NCBI GenBank assembly: GCA_903930535.1
Contig: CAIYYX010000262.1
Span: 1-32,106, forward strand
Origin: an uncultured Sterolibacterium sp.
GTDB taxonomy: Bacteria; Pseudomonadota; Gammaproteobacteria; Burkholderiales; Rhodocyclaceae
Reading direction: 5' to 3'
Length of the DNA stretch: 32,106 nucleotides
The notes beneath the pieces are model-generated. The model saw nothing but the letters and a program-made list of their open reading frames with translations. It ran no database searches and was not told the DNA's origin. The stretch's first letter is position 1. Each line of letters begins with the position of its first letter. This document shows, piece after piece, positions 1 to 7,207 of the stretch. Made by a program: the position numbers and the translations under genes.

Positions 1-207
1 CAGAGGCGGATATTCGACAACTTCGAGCAGGCCGATGGCTCATTGACCCGCCGTTATGGCGGCAGCGGCCTGGGTCTGGGTCTTTGCCGGCAACTGGCGG
101 GGCTGATGGGCGGCGAGATCGGGGTCGACAGCCAGCCCGGAGCGGGAGCCAATTTCTGGTTAACGGCAAGGCTGCAGAAGGCCGATGCGGCGGCGATGGC
201 TGACTGA
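1..207 (+). CDS. Sensor histidine kinase, C-terminal fragment (HATPase domain)
   Basis: The window opens inside this gene in frame 1, so only 68 residues and the stop are visible. They read as the end of a GHKL ATPase domain. An F-box-like segment (IFDNFEQAD) is followed by the G2 box GGSGLGLGL, which in this family forms the ATP lid, and then by a closing beta segment ending in ANFWLTARL. The protein stops about 12 residues after the ATPase domain, so this polypeptide carries no C-terminal receiver domain. The wording [19 protein letters not shown] is typical of membrane or hybrid sensor kinases of the BarA/ArcB kind, but the sensing part is outside the window and the signal is unknown. No response regulator follows. 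Confidence 0.85.
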   Translation, partial: QRRIFDNFEQADGSLTRRYGGSGLGLGLCRQLAGLMGGEIGVDSQPGAGANFWLTARLQKADAAAMAD

Positions 208-234
208 TACGGGTCACAGAAAAAAGGTGATCCT

Positions 235-384
235 ATGGAGCACCTTGAACGCGACCATCACGCCTCATGGGTGTCGGCTTTGGAGCGCCGGTCTCCTCCG
301 GCGAGGGGCAGCTATAGATTTCGTCGGGTGAAGGCAAAGGGTCGTCAAGAGCCACAGACCTCTTCGATCCTTATTCTGTTTTAA
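235..384 (+). CDS. Possible small ORF of unknown function (49 aa)
   Basis: An ATG 27 nt after the kinase stop has a plausible ribosome-binding site (AAGGTGAT, about 4-7 nt before the start). It opens a 49-residue, Arg-rich reading frame ending at TAA 382-384. I recognise no family. It contains no clear hydrophobic segment and may be the decayed start of a longer gene, since the following 500 bp also look degenerate. It could equally be chance. It overlaps by a few bases the end of the toxin remnant on the other strand. Confidence 0.2.
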   Translation: MEHLERDHHASWVSALERRSPPARGSYRFRRVKAKGRQEPQTSSILILF

Positions 385-581
385 GTCCTTTGCTCAGCAG
401 TGGCATACACTTCGTTATCTCTTCTCTGGCCAACGGTAATGATGAACACCACGATTGCGTCAGCATTTACTCTATACACGATGCGAGTGCCGACAGTGCG
501 GATTCGGCGACACCCTGCAAGGCGCCCAGTCAGTGTTTTATAGAGTTTGGGTAGCCTCCAATTAATTTGAGTAAGATACAA
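381..581 (-). pseudogene. Truncated RelE/ParE-type toxin remnant
   Basis: The reverse-strand frame encodes the C-terminal half of a RelE/StbE-like mRNA interferase. TGRLAGCRRIR, then TRIVYRVNADAIVVFIITVGQRRDNEVYATAEQR, aligns with the family pattern (GLPGCYKIKLR, YRLVYRV, VVVIAVGKRDR, VYxxAxKR). Family members are usually 85-95 residues; here about 60 remain. The only in-frame initiator is a TTG at 581 without a Shine-Dalgarno sequence, and a TGA lies three codons upstream of it, so the N-terminal alpha-helical part is missing. No RelB/PHD-like antitoxin frame was found on either side. I interpret it as a decayed toxin-antitoxin remnant. Confidence 0.55.
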
Positions 582-860
582 ATGTAATCATGTTACCCGC
601 AAATAATAATTGGAACTTCTTCTTGCCGTGGCGCCCTTCGCGGAATGCGCGATCGGGAGGGTAGCGAGTTCGATTGTTGAATCAGGGATCGAACTCCCAA
701 CTCCAGCGAATCAATCGTGTTGCACGAAATCGGAGTTCCACAGTGGCAATTTTGTGACGGCTGCAAGGTGATTCCGAGACTGCATTATTACTTTACTTTA
801 GTCGCTGGCAGCAATTCTGATCAAGTCAAAGCAATTGTGCAGTATGGCGCGACGGGTTCT
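582..860. other. Gene-free, degenerate stretch
   Basis: No frame on either strand has a credible start, ribosome-binding site and recognisable protein. The base composition looks more AT-rich than the flanking genes, with runs such as TTATTACTTTACTTTAG at 785-801. It separates the toxin remnant from the dehydrogenase operon and probably contains decayed sequence plus the distal promoter region of that operon. Confidence 0.5.
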
Positions 861-879
861 TGCATTGTTTGCCAATGCA
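861..879. promoter_or_regulatory. Inverted repeat upstream of the dehydrogenase operon
   Basis: TGCATTG (861-867), a 5-nt spacer, and CAATGCA (873-879) form a perfect 7-bp inverted repeat 89 bp before the chosen start at 969. It could be an operator or a hairpin in the leader. No good sigma-70 promoter could be assigned next to it, so the role is inferred from position only. Confidence 0.3.
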
Positions 880-968
880 GGGGATAGTTTCGCAGTTTTG
901 TGGGAGAACCCGATGGGAGGGACACAATGGCCGATGATGACTTGAACTCCGCCGAGGAGGAAGCGAAC

Positions 969-1661
969 ATGCCAACGCCGCCACGCCGGCGTTTTCTGCT
1001 CGGGGCGGGCACCGCGGTGGCTGCCGGCCTGGCGCCAGCCGTTCATGCCCAGGCCGCGCTGCCAGCGTCAGCCAGGAGCGCGGAGCCGGAAACCTTGCTG
1101 GTCCTGACCGCGCCTGAGGCAGCTTTTTTCTCCGCTGTTGCGGACGCCATGATTCCGGCTGACGAGCTCACGGCCTCCGGGACGGATTGCGGCGTCGTGA
1201 GCTTCATCGACCGCCAGCTCGCAGGCGCCTGGGGCGGCGGCGCGAAATTGTATCGCAGCGGTCCGCACAGGAGCGCCAAGCGCGAATACGGCTATCAGCT
1301 GTCGCTGACTCCGAAGGAGTTTTTCTCGGCCGGCATTGTGGCGGCCAACGCCTGGTCCAGGAAGACCTGGAAGAAGGATTTCGACGGCCTGACGACGCTG
1401 CAGCGCAATGAAGCCTTGAAGGCGCTGGAAGAAGGCAAGGCCGATCTTGGCCATCTTTCCAGCAGACAGTTCTTCGAGGCCCTGCTCGAACTCGTCATGG
1501 AGGGCTTCTTCGCCGATCCGATGTACGGCGGCAATCGCAACAAGGTCTCCTGGAAGCTGGTGGGTTTCCCCGGGCTTCCCGCGCTCTATACAAAGCTGAT
1601 CGTGACTTACCGGGACAAGCGTTATGCCCCGGAGCCCAAATCCATAGCCGACTTTTCCTGA
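969..1661 (+). CDS. Gluconate 2-dehydrogenase subunit 3 family protein, Tat-signalled
   Basis: This is the small subunit partner of a periplasmic FAD-dependent (GMC) dehydrogenase. It is thought to act as a chaperone or Tat hitch-hike carrier for the large subunit. The start at 969 is chosen because GAGGAGG (954-960) sits 8 nt upstream and it places PPRRRFLLGAG at residues 4-14 as a twin-arginine signal ending near AVHAQA. An ATG at 927 with GGGAGG (915-920) is a real alternative adding 14 acidic residues. The mature part matches the family: a helical EAAFFSAVADAMIPAD segment, then FFADPMYGGNRNKVSWKLVGFPG, its signature. Length is 230 aa, normal for the family. The large subunit follows 15 nt downstream. 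No cytochrome c third subunit is nearby. Confidence 0.88.
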   Translation: MPTPPRRRFLLGAGTAVAAGLAPAVHAQAALPASARSAEPETLLVLTAPEAAFFSAVADAMIPADELTASGTDCGVVSFIDRQLAGAWGGGAKLYRSGPHRSAKREYGYQLSLTPKEFFSAGIVAANAWSRKTWKKDFDGLTTLQRNEALKALEEGKADLGHLSSRQFFEALLELVMEGFFADPMYGGNRNKVSWKLVGFPGLPALYTKLIVTYRDKRYAPEPKSIADFS

Positions 1662-1676
1662 CGAGGTGATGCAACT

Positions 1677-3446
1677 GTGGTGACGAAATTAAAGGAAGTC
1701 GATGCGGTCATGGTCGGCATGGGCTGGACCGGCAGCATCATGGCTCGCGAACTGACCAAGGCCGGGCTCACCGTGGTGGGCTTGGAGCGCGGCGGCGACA
1801 TCAAGCCCTCCGAGCACTTCGCCTTGCCCAATGTGCGCGATGAGCTGCGCTTCTCGCGCCGCCAGGAACTGATCCAGGATCCGGCGATGGAGACGCTGAC
1901 CTTCCGCCACAGGCCTTCCGAGTCCGCTTTGCCGATGCGTCGCTTCGGTTCCTTCCTGCCCGGCGACGGCGTCGGCGGGGCGGGGAATCACTGGGGCGGA
2001 CACACCTGGCGCTATCTGCCATCGGATCATGAGCTACGCAGCCATACCCTCCAACGCTATGGCGATAAGGCCATCCCCGCGGGCATGGACGTGCAGGACT
2101 GGGCGATGAGCTATGCGGAACTGGAGCCCTATTACGACAAGTTCGAGAAACTCTGCGGTGTCGCCGGGCGTGCCGGCAATTTGCGCGGGCAGAAAATAGC
2201 CGGCGGCAATGTCTTCGAGGGGGCGCGCAAGAACGAATATCCGACGCCGCCGCTGGAACAGAATCTCTCCGGGATGATGTTCGCGAAGACGGCTGCCGAG
2301 CTGGGCTACCATCCCTTCCCGCGGCCTTCGAGCAATTGCAGCCGGCCTTATACCAACATCGAGGGGCTGACGCTGGGCGCCTGCCAGCTCTGCGGCTTCT
2401 GCGACCGCAACGGCTGCGAAGCCAATGCCAAGGCGGGGCCGCATGTGTGCATACTGCCCAAGCTGCGCGCCGATCCGAAGTTCGAGTTGCGCACCCGTTC
2501 CTGGGTGAGTCGCTTGGTGTACGACAAGGCTGGCAAGAAAGTGACCGGCGTTATCTACACCGATACCCGGAACGGCGAGGAGTACGAGCAGCCTGCTGGC
2601 ATCGTGGTGCTCTCGGCTTATGTCTTCGGCAACGTATCTCTGATGCTCAATTCCGGCATCGGCAAGCAGTACGATCCGGTGACGCAGAAGGGCGCCGTCG
2701 GAAAAAATTACTGTTACCAGCTCTCGCGCATGGGCGTGACCATGTTCTTCGAGGACAGAAATTTCAATCCCTTCATGGGCGCGCCCGGCACCCAGATGGT
2801 GATCGACGACTTCAATGCCGACAATTTCGATCACGGCGGCCTGGGCTTTCTCGGCGGCGCCATACTCACCTGCGGCCACGGCGACGGCCGCCCGATTTCC
2901 TTTCGTCCGACGCCCCCTGGCACGCCGCGCTGGGGTTCGGCATGGAAGCAGGCGACGGCGAAGTGGTATCAGCACGCGCTGTCCATCAGCCTCTCCGGCT
3001 CGAACTACGGTAACCGCAACCACTATCTGGATCTCGATCCCACCTACAAGGATCAACTCGGCCGGCCACTGTTGCGCATGACTTATAATTTCGTGGATAA
3101 CGATTTCAAACTCTCCGAGTTTTGCATGCAAAAGGCGGTCGAGATCGCCCGCGCCATGCATCCGACCATCCTGGGAGAGCCGAGACTGCGGCGCGGCGAC
3201 TACGACATCACTCCCTACCAGTCCACCCACAACACCGGCGGCACCATCATGGGCCTGGACCCCAGTACCAGCGTGGTCAATCGCTATCTGCAGTCCTGGG
3301 ACGCGCACAACCTGTTCATCATGGGCGCATCGACCTTCCCGCAGCAGGGCGCCTATAATCCCACCGGGCCGCTGGGTGCGCTCACCTACTGGTCGGCGGA
3401 GGCCATTATCAATCGCTACGTCAAGAACCCGGGACTGCTGGCATGA
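1677..3446 (+). CDS. GMC-family FAD-dependent dehydrogenase, gluconate/fructose dehydrogenase large-subunit type
   Basis: This 589-aa flavoprotein should oxidise an alcohol or polyol-type substrate and pass electrons to the respiratory chain. The Rossmann FAD motif GMGWTGS is at residues 14-20, with an acidic end at LERG. GDGVGGAGNHWGG (97-108) fits the GMC flavin-binding segment. A Cys-rich insert (C236, C239, C242, C247) resembles the CxxCGFC segment of gluconate-dehydrogenase-type subunits, a possible Fe-S ligand set. The C-terminal GMC domain carries H518 (STHNTGG) and N561 (AYNPTG), the usual catalytic His/Asn pair. It has no signal peptide of its own, consistent with Tat co-export with the preceding subunit. 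The start is GTG (1677, or the adjacent GTG at 1680) after GAGGTGA. The substrate cannot be read from the sequence. Confidence 0.9.
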   Translation: MVTKLKEVDAVMVGMGWTGSIMARELTKAGLTVVGLERGGDIKPSEHFALPNVRDELRFSRRQELIQDPAMETLTFRHRPSESALPMRRFGSFLPGDGVGGAGNHWGGHTWRYLPSDHELRSHTLQRYGDKAIPAGMDVQDWAMSYAELEPYYDKFEKLCGVAGRAGNLRGQKIAGGNVFEGARKNEYPTPPLEQNLSGMMFAKTAAELGYHPFPRPSSNCSRPYTNIEGLTLGACQLCGFCDRNGCEANAKAGPHVCILPKLRADPKFELRTRSWVSRLVYDKAGKKVTGVIYTDTRNGEEYEQPAGIVVLSAYVFGNVSLMLNSGIGKQYDPVTQKGAVGKNYCYQLSRMGVTMFFEDRNFNPFMGAPGTQMVIDDFNADNFDHGGLGFLGGAILTCGHGDGRPISFRPTPPGTPRWGSAWKQATAKWYQHALSISLSGSNYGNRNHYLDLDPTYKDQLGRPLLRMTYNFVDNDFKLSEFCMQKAVEIARAMHPTILGEPRLRRGDYDITPYQSTHNTGGTIMGLDPSTSVVNRYLQSWDAHNLFIMGASTFPQQGAYNPTGPLGALTYWSAEAIINRYVKNPGLLA

Positions 3447-3643
3447 CAGTCATGGAGGCTCGCCTCGCGGAGATCGAGATCAAGCTCTCCTATACGGAAG
3501 ATCTGCTGGAAGAATTGAACCTCACCGTCTATCGCCAGCAGCAACAGATCGAACTAATGCAGCAGGAACTGCGCGCCCTGAACCAGCAGGCAGACGATGG
3601 TCAGCCCCGCAACTTGCGCGATGAACTGCCGCCGCACTATTGA
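3443..3643 (+). CDS. slyX: SlyX family protein
   Basis: This 66-residue, almost entirely helical protein matches SlyX across its whole length. The heptad-rich coiled coil runs ARLAEIEIKLSYTEDLLEELN, then VYRQQQQIELMQQEL, and the conserved tail is RNLRDELPPHY. Its molecular function is not established. Its ATG overlaps the stop of the GMC gene (ATGA at 3443-3446), so it is probably translationally coupled; a second in-frame ATG at 3452 would give MEARLAEIE, the more usual beginning. It sits between two catabolic enzymes and lies 11 nt before the next start, an unusual setting for a protein with no known metabolic role. Confidence 0.9.
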   Translation: MTVMEARLAEIEIKLSYTEDLLEELNLTVYRQQQQIELMQQELRALNQQADDGQPRNLRDELPPHY

Positions 3644-3654
3644 CAGGGATTTAG

Positions 3655-4731
3655 ATGACGAACAGCAAGACGGTATTGGTCAGCGAAGAGGCTTTAAGCC
3701 GCTTCATCGCAAGCGCACTGCAGCACGAAGGCCTGCCGGCGGGCGATGCGAAAATAGTGGGCGAGTTGATGGCGCAGGCGGACGCCCAGGGCTCGGACGG
3801 TCATGGCGTCATCCGCCTGCCGCAATACATCAGGCGCATCCGCGCCGGCGGCATCAATGTTAGGCCGAACATTCACATCGCCACAGAGCGCGCAGCCATG
3901 GCGGTCATCGATGGCGACAACGGCATGGGGCATCTGGTCGTTTCGCGTGCCGTGGAAGTCGCCGTGGAGAAGGCGCGCGTGGCCGGTGTCGCCTGGGTCG
4001 GAACGCGCGCCAGCAACCATGCCGGACCGGCCTCGCTGTATGCGCGCATGCCCATGGCGCACGACATGATAGGTTTGTACTTCGCCGTCGGTAACGCCAA
4101 CCACCTGCCGCCCTGGGGCGGCATGGACATGCTCTTGTCTACCAATCCGATCGCGGCCGGTATCCCTGCTGACAAGGAGCCGCCAGTGGTACTCGACATG
4201 GCCACCACCGTGGCCGCCTACGGCAAGGTCAAGGCCAAGGCCAAGCAGGGCGAGCAAATGCCGGAGGGCTGGATGATAGACCGCCAGGGAAAGCCGCTGA
4301 CCGACCCCCTTCGCGCCGAAGAGGGCTTCCTGCTCCCCATCGGCGGCTACAAGGGCTATGGGTTGGCGCTGATGGTGGGCCTATTGGCCGGCACCTTGCA
4401 GGGTGCGGCGATGGGCAAAGAAGTGGTGGACTTCAATCACGACGATGTGACGCCCACCAATACCGGCCAGGCCATTCTGGTGATCGATCTTGCGGCCTTT
4501 GGCGATGCAAAAATGTTCAAGCACAGCGTCGATGTCCTGGTGCGGGACATCAAAAGCAGCGCGCGGCTTCCCGGCGTCGAGCAGATCTGGCTGCCCGGCG
4601 AGCAAAGCCATCAGCGTCGAGCCGATGCTGCAGCCCATGGCATTCCCATCTCCGCCGTGCTGTTTGCTGAACTGGGCGAACTTGCCAAAGGGCTCGCCAT
4701 CGAAAAACTTTCACAGGTGACAAATCAATGA
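3655..4731 (+). CDS. LDH2-family malate/lactate/ureidoglycolate-type dehydrogenase
   Basis: This 358-aa NAD(P)-dependent oxidoreductase belongs to the Ldh_2 (malate/L-lactate/ureidoglycolate/sulfolactate dehydrogenase) fold, which interconverts 2-hydroxy and 2-oxo acids. Landmarks are GSDGHGVIRLPQY (46-58) with the conserved His at 50, a SNHAG segment with H122, STNPIAAGIP (162-171) in the nucleotide-binding region, VVLDMATT (178-185), and IGGYKGYGLALMV (229-241). The family normally has Ser before the active-site His (SHG); here it is Gly (DGHG), a mild deviation. The start ATG follows AGGGA. Its stop overlaps the start of the next gene (ATGA at 4728-4731). A cytosolic role in oxidising a hydroxy acid imported or produced by the neighbours is inference. 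Confidence 0.9.
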   Translation: MTNSKTVLVSEEALSRFIASALQHEGLPAGDAKIVGELMAQADAQGSDGHGVIRLPQYIRRIRAGGINVRPNIHIATERAAMAVIDGDNGMGHLVVSRAVEVAVEKARVAGVAWVGTRASNHAGPASLYARMPMAHDMIGLYFAVGNANHLPPWGGMDMLLSTNPIAAGIPADKEPPVVLDMATTVAAYGKVKAKAKQGEQMPEGWMIDRQGKPLTDPLRAEEGFLLPIGGYKGYGLALMVGLLAGTLQGAAMGKEVVDFNHDDVTPTNTGQAILVIDLAAFGDAKMFKHSVDVLVRDIKSSARLPGVEQIWLPGEQSHQRRADAAAHGIPISAVLFAELGELAKGLAIEKLSQVTNQ

Positions 4732-5699
4732 CACGCTTCTCTCTGCTCGTCGCGCTGCTCTTCGCAAGCCTTGCCGCACAGGCTCAATCAACCCAATCGG
4801 CCTATCCGAACAAGACCATCCACATGATAGTGCCGCTGGCACCGGGCAGCGCAGTCGATAACGCCGCGCGGATTCTCGCGCAGAAAATGTCCGTCGGCCT
4901 GGGGCAGGCCATCGTGACGGAAAACCTGCCGGGCGCGGCTGGACTGATCGGCGCGGAAAAGGTGGCCAAGGCTCTGCCTGACGGCTACACGATTGGCGGC
5001 TTCAACGACAGCATCCTGACCATGATTCCGAACATCTATCCCAAGATCAACTGGAATGCGCTGACCGATTTCGATCCGATCTCGCTGGTCGCCACGGTGG
5101 AGTGGGGTCTCGTCGTCAAGGAGGATTCGCCGTACAAGACGGTCGCCGACTTCATCGCCGCCGCGAAGGCCGCACCTGGCAAGCTCAACTACGGTTCCGG
5201 CGGCATCGGCAGTCCGCAGCACATCGCCATGGCGCTTTTCGCCACACGCGCCGGCATCAATGTCACCCATGTGCCCTACAAGGGTGCCACGCCCGGGGCG
5301 CTGGCGGTGGCGACAGGCGAGGTCGATGCCGGAATGCAGGGACTGGCGACGGTCACCTCGCTGATGCAGGCACACAAGCTGCGCCTCTTAGCCGTCTCGA
5401 CCCAGAAGCGTCTGCCCCAGTATCCGGATGTGCCGACCGTCGATGAAGGCGGGCTGAAGGGTTTCTTTTTCAATTCCTGGTTCGCCATGGTCGCACCGGC
5501 CGGCACGCCGGCCGCCATCATCGATCGTCTCAACACCGAAATGCAGAAGGCGCTCGAGGACCCGGCCATACGCGCGAAGCTGGTTTCATACGGGCTGACG
5601 GTCAGGGGTTCCTCAGCCAAAGAGCTTGGCGCGGACACGAAAAAGCAATTCGAGATGTACAAGCAATTGATCAAGGCCAACGGCATCACCGCCGAGTGA
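4728..5699 (+). CDS. Tripartite tricarboxylate transporter substrate-binding protein (Bug/TctC family)
   Basis: A 323-aa periplasmic binding protein. A cleavable signal peptide (residues 1-19, ending AAQAQ) is followed by the standard Bug opening YPNKTIHMIVPLAPGS, where VVPxxPGG is the carboxylate-binding loop. Other signatures are ENLPGAAGLIGAEKVAKALPDGYT, GSGGIGSPQHIA and HVPYKGATPGALAVATGEVDAG. Such proteins bind dicarboxylates, tricarboxylates or aromatic acids and deliver them to TctAB-type membrane components; none are in this window. It is translationally coupled to the LDH2 gene by an ATGA overlap, which suggests that it captures that enzyme's substrate or a precursor. Confidence 0.93.
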   Translation: MTRFSLLVALLFASLAAQAQSTQSAYPNKTIHMIVPLAPGSAVDNAARILAQKMSVGLGQAIVTENLPGAAGLIGAEKVAKALPDGYTIGGFNDSILTMIPNIYPKINWNALTDFDPISLVATVEWGLVVKEDSPYKTVADFIAAAKAAPGKLNYGSGGIGSPQHIAMALFATRAGINVTHVPYKGATPGALAVATGEVDAGMQGLATVTSLMQAHKLRLLAVSTQKRLPQYPDVPTVDEGGLKGFFFNSWFAMVAPAGTPAAIIDRLNTEMQKALEDPAIRAKLVSYGLTVRGSSAKELGADTKKQFEMYKQLIKANGITAE

Positions 5700-5705
5700 A
5701 CTTCT

Positions 5706-5718
5706 GGAGGAGACCTCC
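5706..5718 (+). promoter_or_regulatory. Ribosome-binding site sequestered in a short hairpin
   Basis: GGAGG (5706-5710), a 3-nt AGA loop and CCTCC (5714-5718) form a perfect 5-bp stem that closes over the only Shine-Dalgarno sequence of the cupin gene (ATG at 5721). A U-G pair (5705/5719) could extend it. The upstream stop codon is only 6 nt before the stem, so ribosomes finishing the Bug gene could melt it. Translational coupling is inferred. Confidence 0.4.
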
Positions 5719-5720
5719 GC

Positions 5721-6125
5721 ATGAATAACAAGCCCGTCATCCTGCACCCCGACCAGCTAAAAAGCCATGACCGCGGCAATGGCGCACGCACCATCCCACT
5801 GGTGACGGCCTCTCTCGGAGCCTCCGCCTTCATCAATGGCATCACGGAATTCGGCGGCGGCGTGGCGATTCCCTTCCACAGCCATAACTGCGAGGAAAGC
5901 GTGATGCTGCTCGAAGGCGATGCCTATCTCGACATCGAAGGCGAGGAGCACGTGCTCAAGGTATTCGACACCACCTGGATTCCGCCGAATGTCCCGCATC
6001 GCTTTCGCAACATCTCGGCGACCCAGCCGATGAAAATATTGTGGATCTATGCCTCAGTCGAGGCCACCCGCACGCTGATGGAAAGCGGCGAGACGCATCC
6101 CATCTCCGCCGAACACCAGAAATAG
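5721..6125 (+). CDS. Cupin domain protein
   Basis: This 134-aa single-domain cupin has a conserved metal-binding set: H53 and H55 in PFHSHNCEESVMLLEG, E59, and H93 in PPNVPHRFRN. The two cupin motifs are about 25 residues apart, giving one jelly-roll barrel. There is no signal peptide, so it is probably cytosolic. It is the last gene of the run starting at 969. Small cupins in catabolic operons serve as dioxygenases, isomerases or ligand-binding proteins, and the reaction cannot be told from sequence alone. The following gene is convergent, with its stop 6 bp away and no obvious terminator between. Confidence 0.85.
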   Translation: MNNKPVILHPDQLKSHDRGNGARTIPLVTASLGASAFINGITEFGGGVAIPFHSHNCEESVMLLEGDAYLDIEGEEHVLKVFDTTWIPPNVPHRFRNISATQPMKILWIYASVEATRTLMESGETHPISAEHQK

Positions 6126-6131
6126 CCCTTC

Positions 6132-7181
6132 CTACTTCAAACCCGGCATCAGGCGCAAGGCATTGTCGCGCTCTATGGCGCGCAAATCCTTGGCCTTGAA
6201 GCGGTAGGCGGCCAGGCCGGCATTCACTTCGGCGCCGTCGCGGAACGGGAAATCCGTGCCATAAAGAATCTGCGGCACGGGGATCAGCCGGGTCAGTGCG
6301 TCGAGCGCACCACTGTGGTTGGCCTGGGCCGTGTCGTAATAGAACTTCTTCAGTTCGTGCAGCACGCCCTTTGGCAGGTGCCGCTCCCGCTCCTCCATGG
6401 TGGCTTCCTCGCGGGTGAAGCGGGAAAGAAGAAAGGGCATGGTGCCGCCGGCATGGGAGAATATCCAGCGGATGTCGGGATAGCGCGCGGCGGTTCCGGA
6501 AAACGCCAGGCTGGCGATGGTGCGGGTGGTGTCGGTGGCGTATTCGATCGCCCCTACGGTCACGTCCGTCAGCAGGTTGCGGCAGCATTCCGGAGCGAGA
6601 GGATGGGTGTAGACAACGGCCTTGCGGCGGTTCAGTTCTTCCCACACCGGCGCGAAGGAGGCATCGCCCAGCCACTTCTTGCCGTAACTGGTCATGAGGC
6701 CTATGCCGTCCGCCTTGAGAACGTCCAGTCCGTATTCGATCTCCTTGAGGCTGCCTTCCGTATCCGGCAGCGGGATGGTGGCGAACAGACCGAAGCGGCC
6801 GGGGTAATCGTGCGCCAGTTTGGCGCCGTAATCATTGGTGTCGCGGGCAAGTCGCCGCCCCTGCTCGACCTCTCCCAACCAGACGCCGGGCTGGATCAGG
6901 GACAGCACGGATTTTCTGATGCCGCTTTTGTCCATTTCCGCTATCGACATTTCCGGCGTCCAGGGCGCAGCCGCGCCGGCGCGTCTTGTGGCAATTTCAG
7001 CCATATAGGCGGGTGGAACGATGTGATGATGAACGTCGATGCGATAGGGTTTGGCGGCGGCCATCAGTTCGGTCGGGAGCAGGGCAGCCGCGCCCAGGGT
7101 GGCGATCTTTCCCAGAAAATCTCGCCGCGGCGGGCAGCACGCGTGACCCGTGGCCATTGTGTTGTCGCAATCGCTGTTCAT
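6132..7181 (-). CDS. Amidohydrolase-2 family protein (ACMSD/decarboxylase-like), Tat-signalled
   Basis: This 349-aa metal-dependent TIM-barrel protein is of the Amidohydro_2 group, which includes aminocarboxymuconate-semialdehyde and gamma-resorcylate decarboxylases as well as hydrolases. All expected metal ligands are visible: H51 and H53 (DVHHHIVPP), H193 (YTHPL), H243 (FSHAGG) and D310 (YGTDFPF). The N-terminus has PPRRDFLGKIATLGAAAL (R19, R20), a twin-arginine signal, which suggests export in a folded, metal-loaded form. The start at 7181 is supported by AGGAG about 6 nt upstream. It is the third gene behind two UbiD-type decarboxylases, separated by 26 nt, so it likely acts on a related aromatic or unsaturated acid. 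The reaction is not determinable. Confidence 0.88.
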   Translation of the reverse strand: MNSDCDNTMATGHACCPPRRDFLGKIATLGAAALLPTELMAAAKPYRIDVHHHIVPPAYMAEIATRRAGAAAPWTPEMSIAEMDKSGIRKSVLSLIQPGVWLGEVEQGRRLARDTNDYGAKLAHDYPGRFGLFATIPLPDTEGSLKEIEYGLDVLKADGIGLMTSYGKKWLGDASFAPVWEELNRRKAVVYTHPLAPECCRNLLTDVTVGAIEYATDTTRTIASLAFSGTAARYPDIRWIFSHAGGTMPFLLSRFTREEATMEERERHLPKGVLHELKKFYYDTAQANHSGALDALTRLIPVPQILYGTDFPFRDGAEVNAGLAAYRFKAKDLRAIERDNALRLMPGLK

Positions 7182-7207
7182 GCACGCTCCTTGTCAGTAA
7201 AAGGCTC

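Noticed and set aside
685..706. tRNA T-arm-like string on the minus strand (GGGAGTTCGATCCC)
   Set aside because: The T-stem does not pair fully, and no acceptor, anticodon or D-arm could be built around it, so neither a tRNA nor an attachment site is supported.
2034..3308. 424-codon minus-strand frame inside the GMC gene
   Set aside because: Third-position GC bias produces long antisense frames. The GMC protein motifs on the plus strand explain the sequence.
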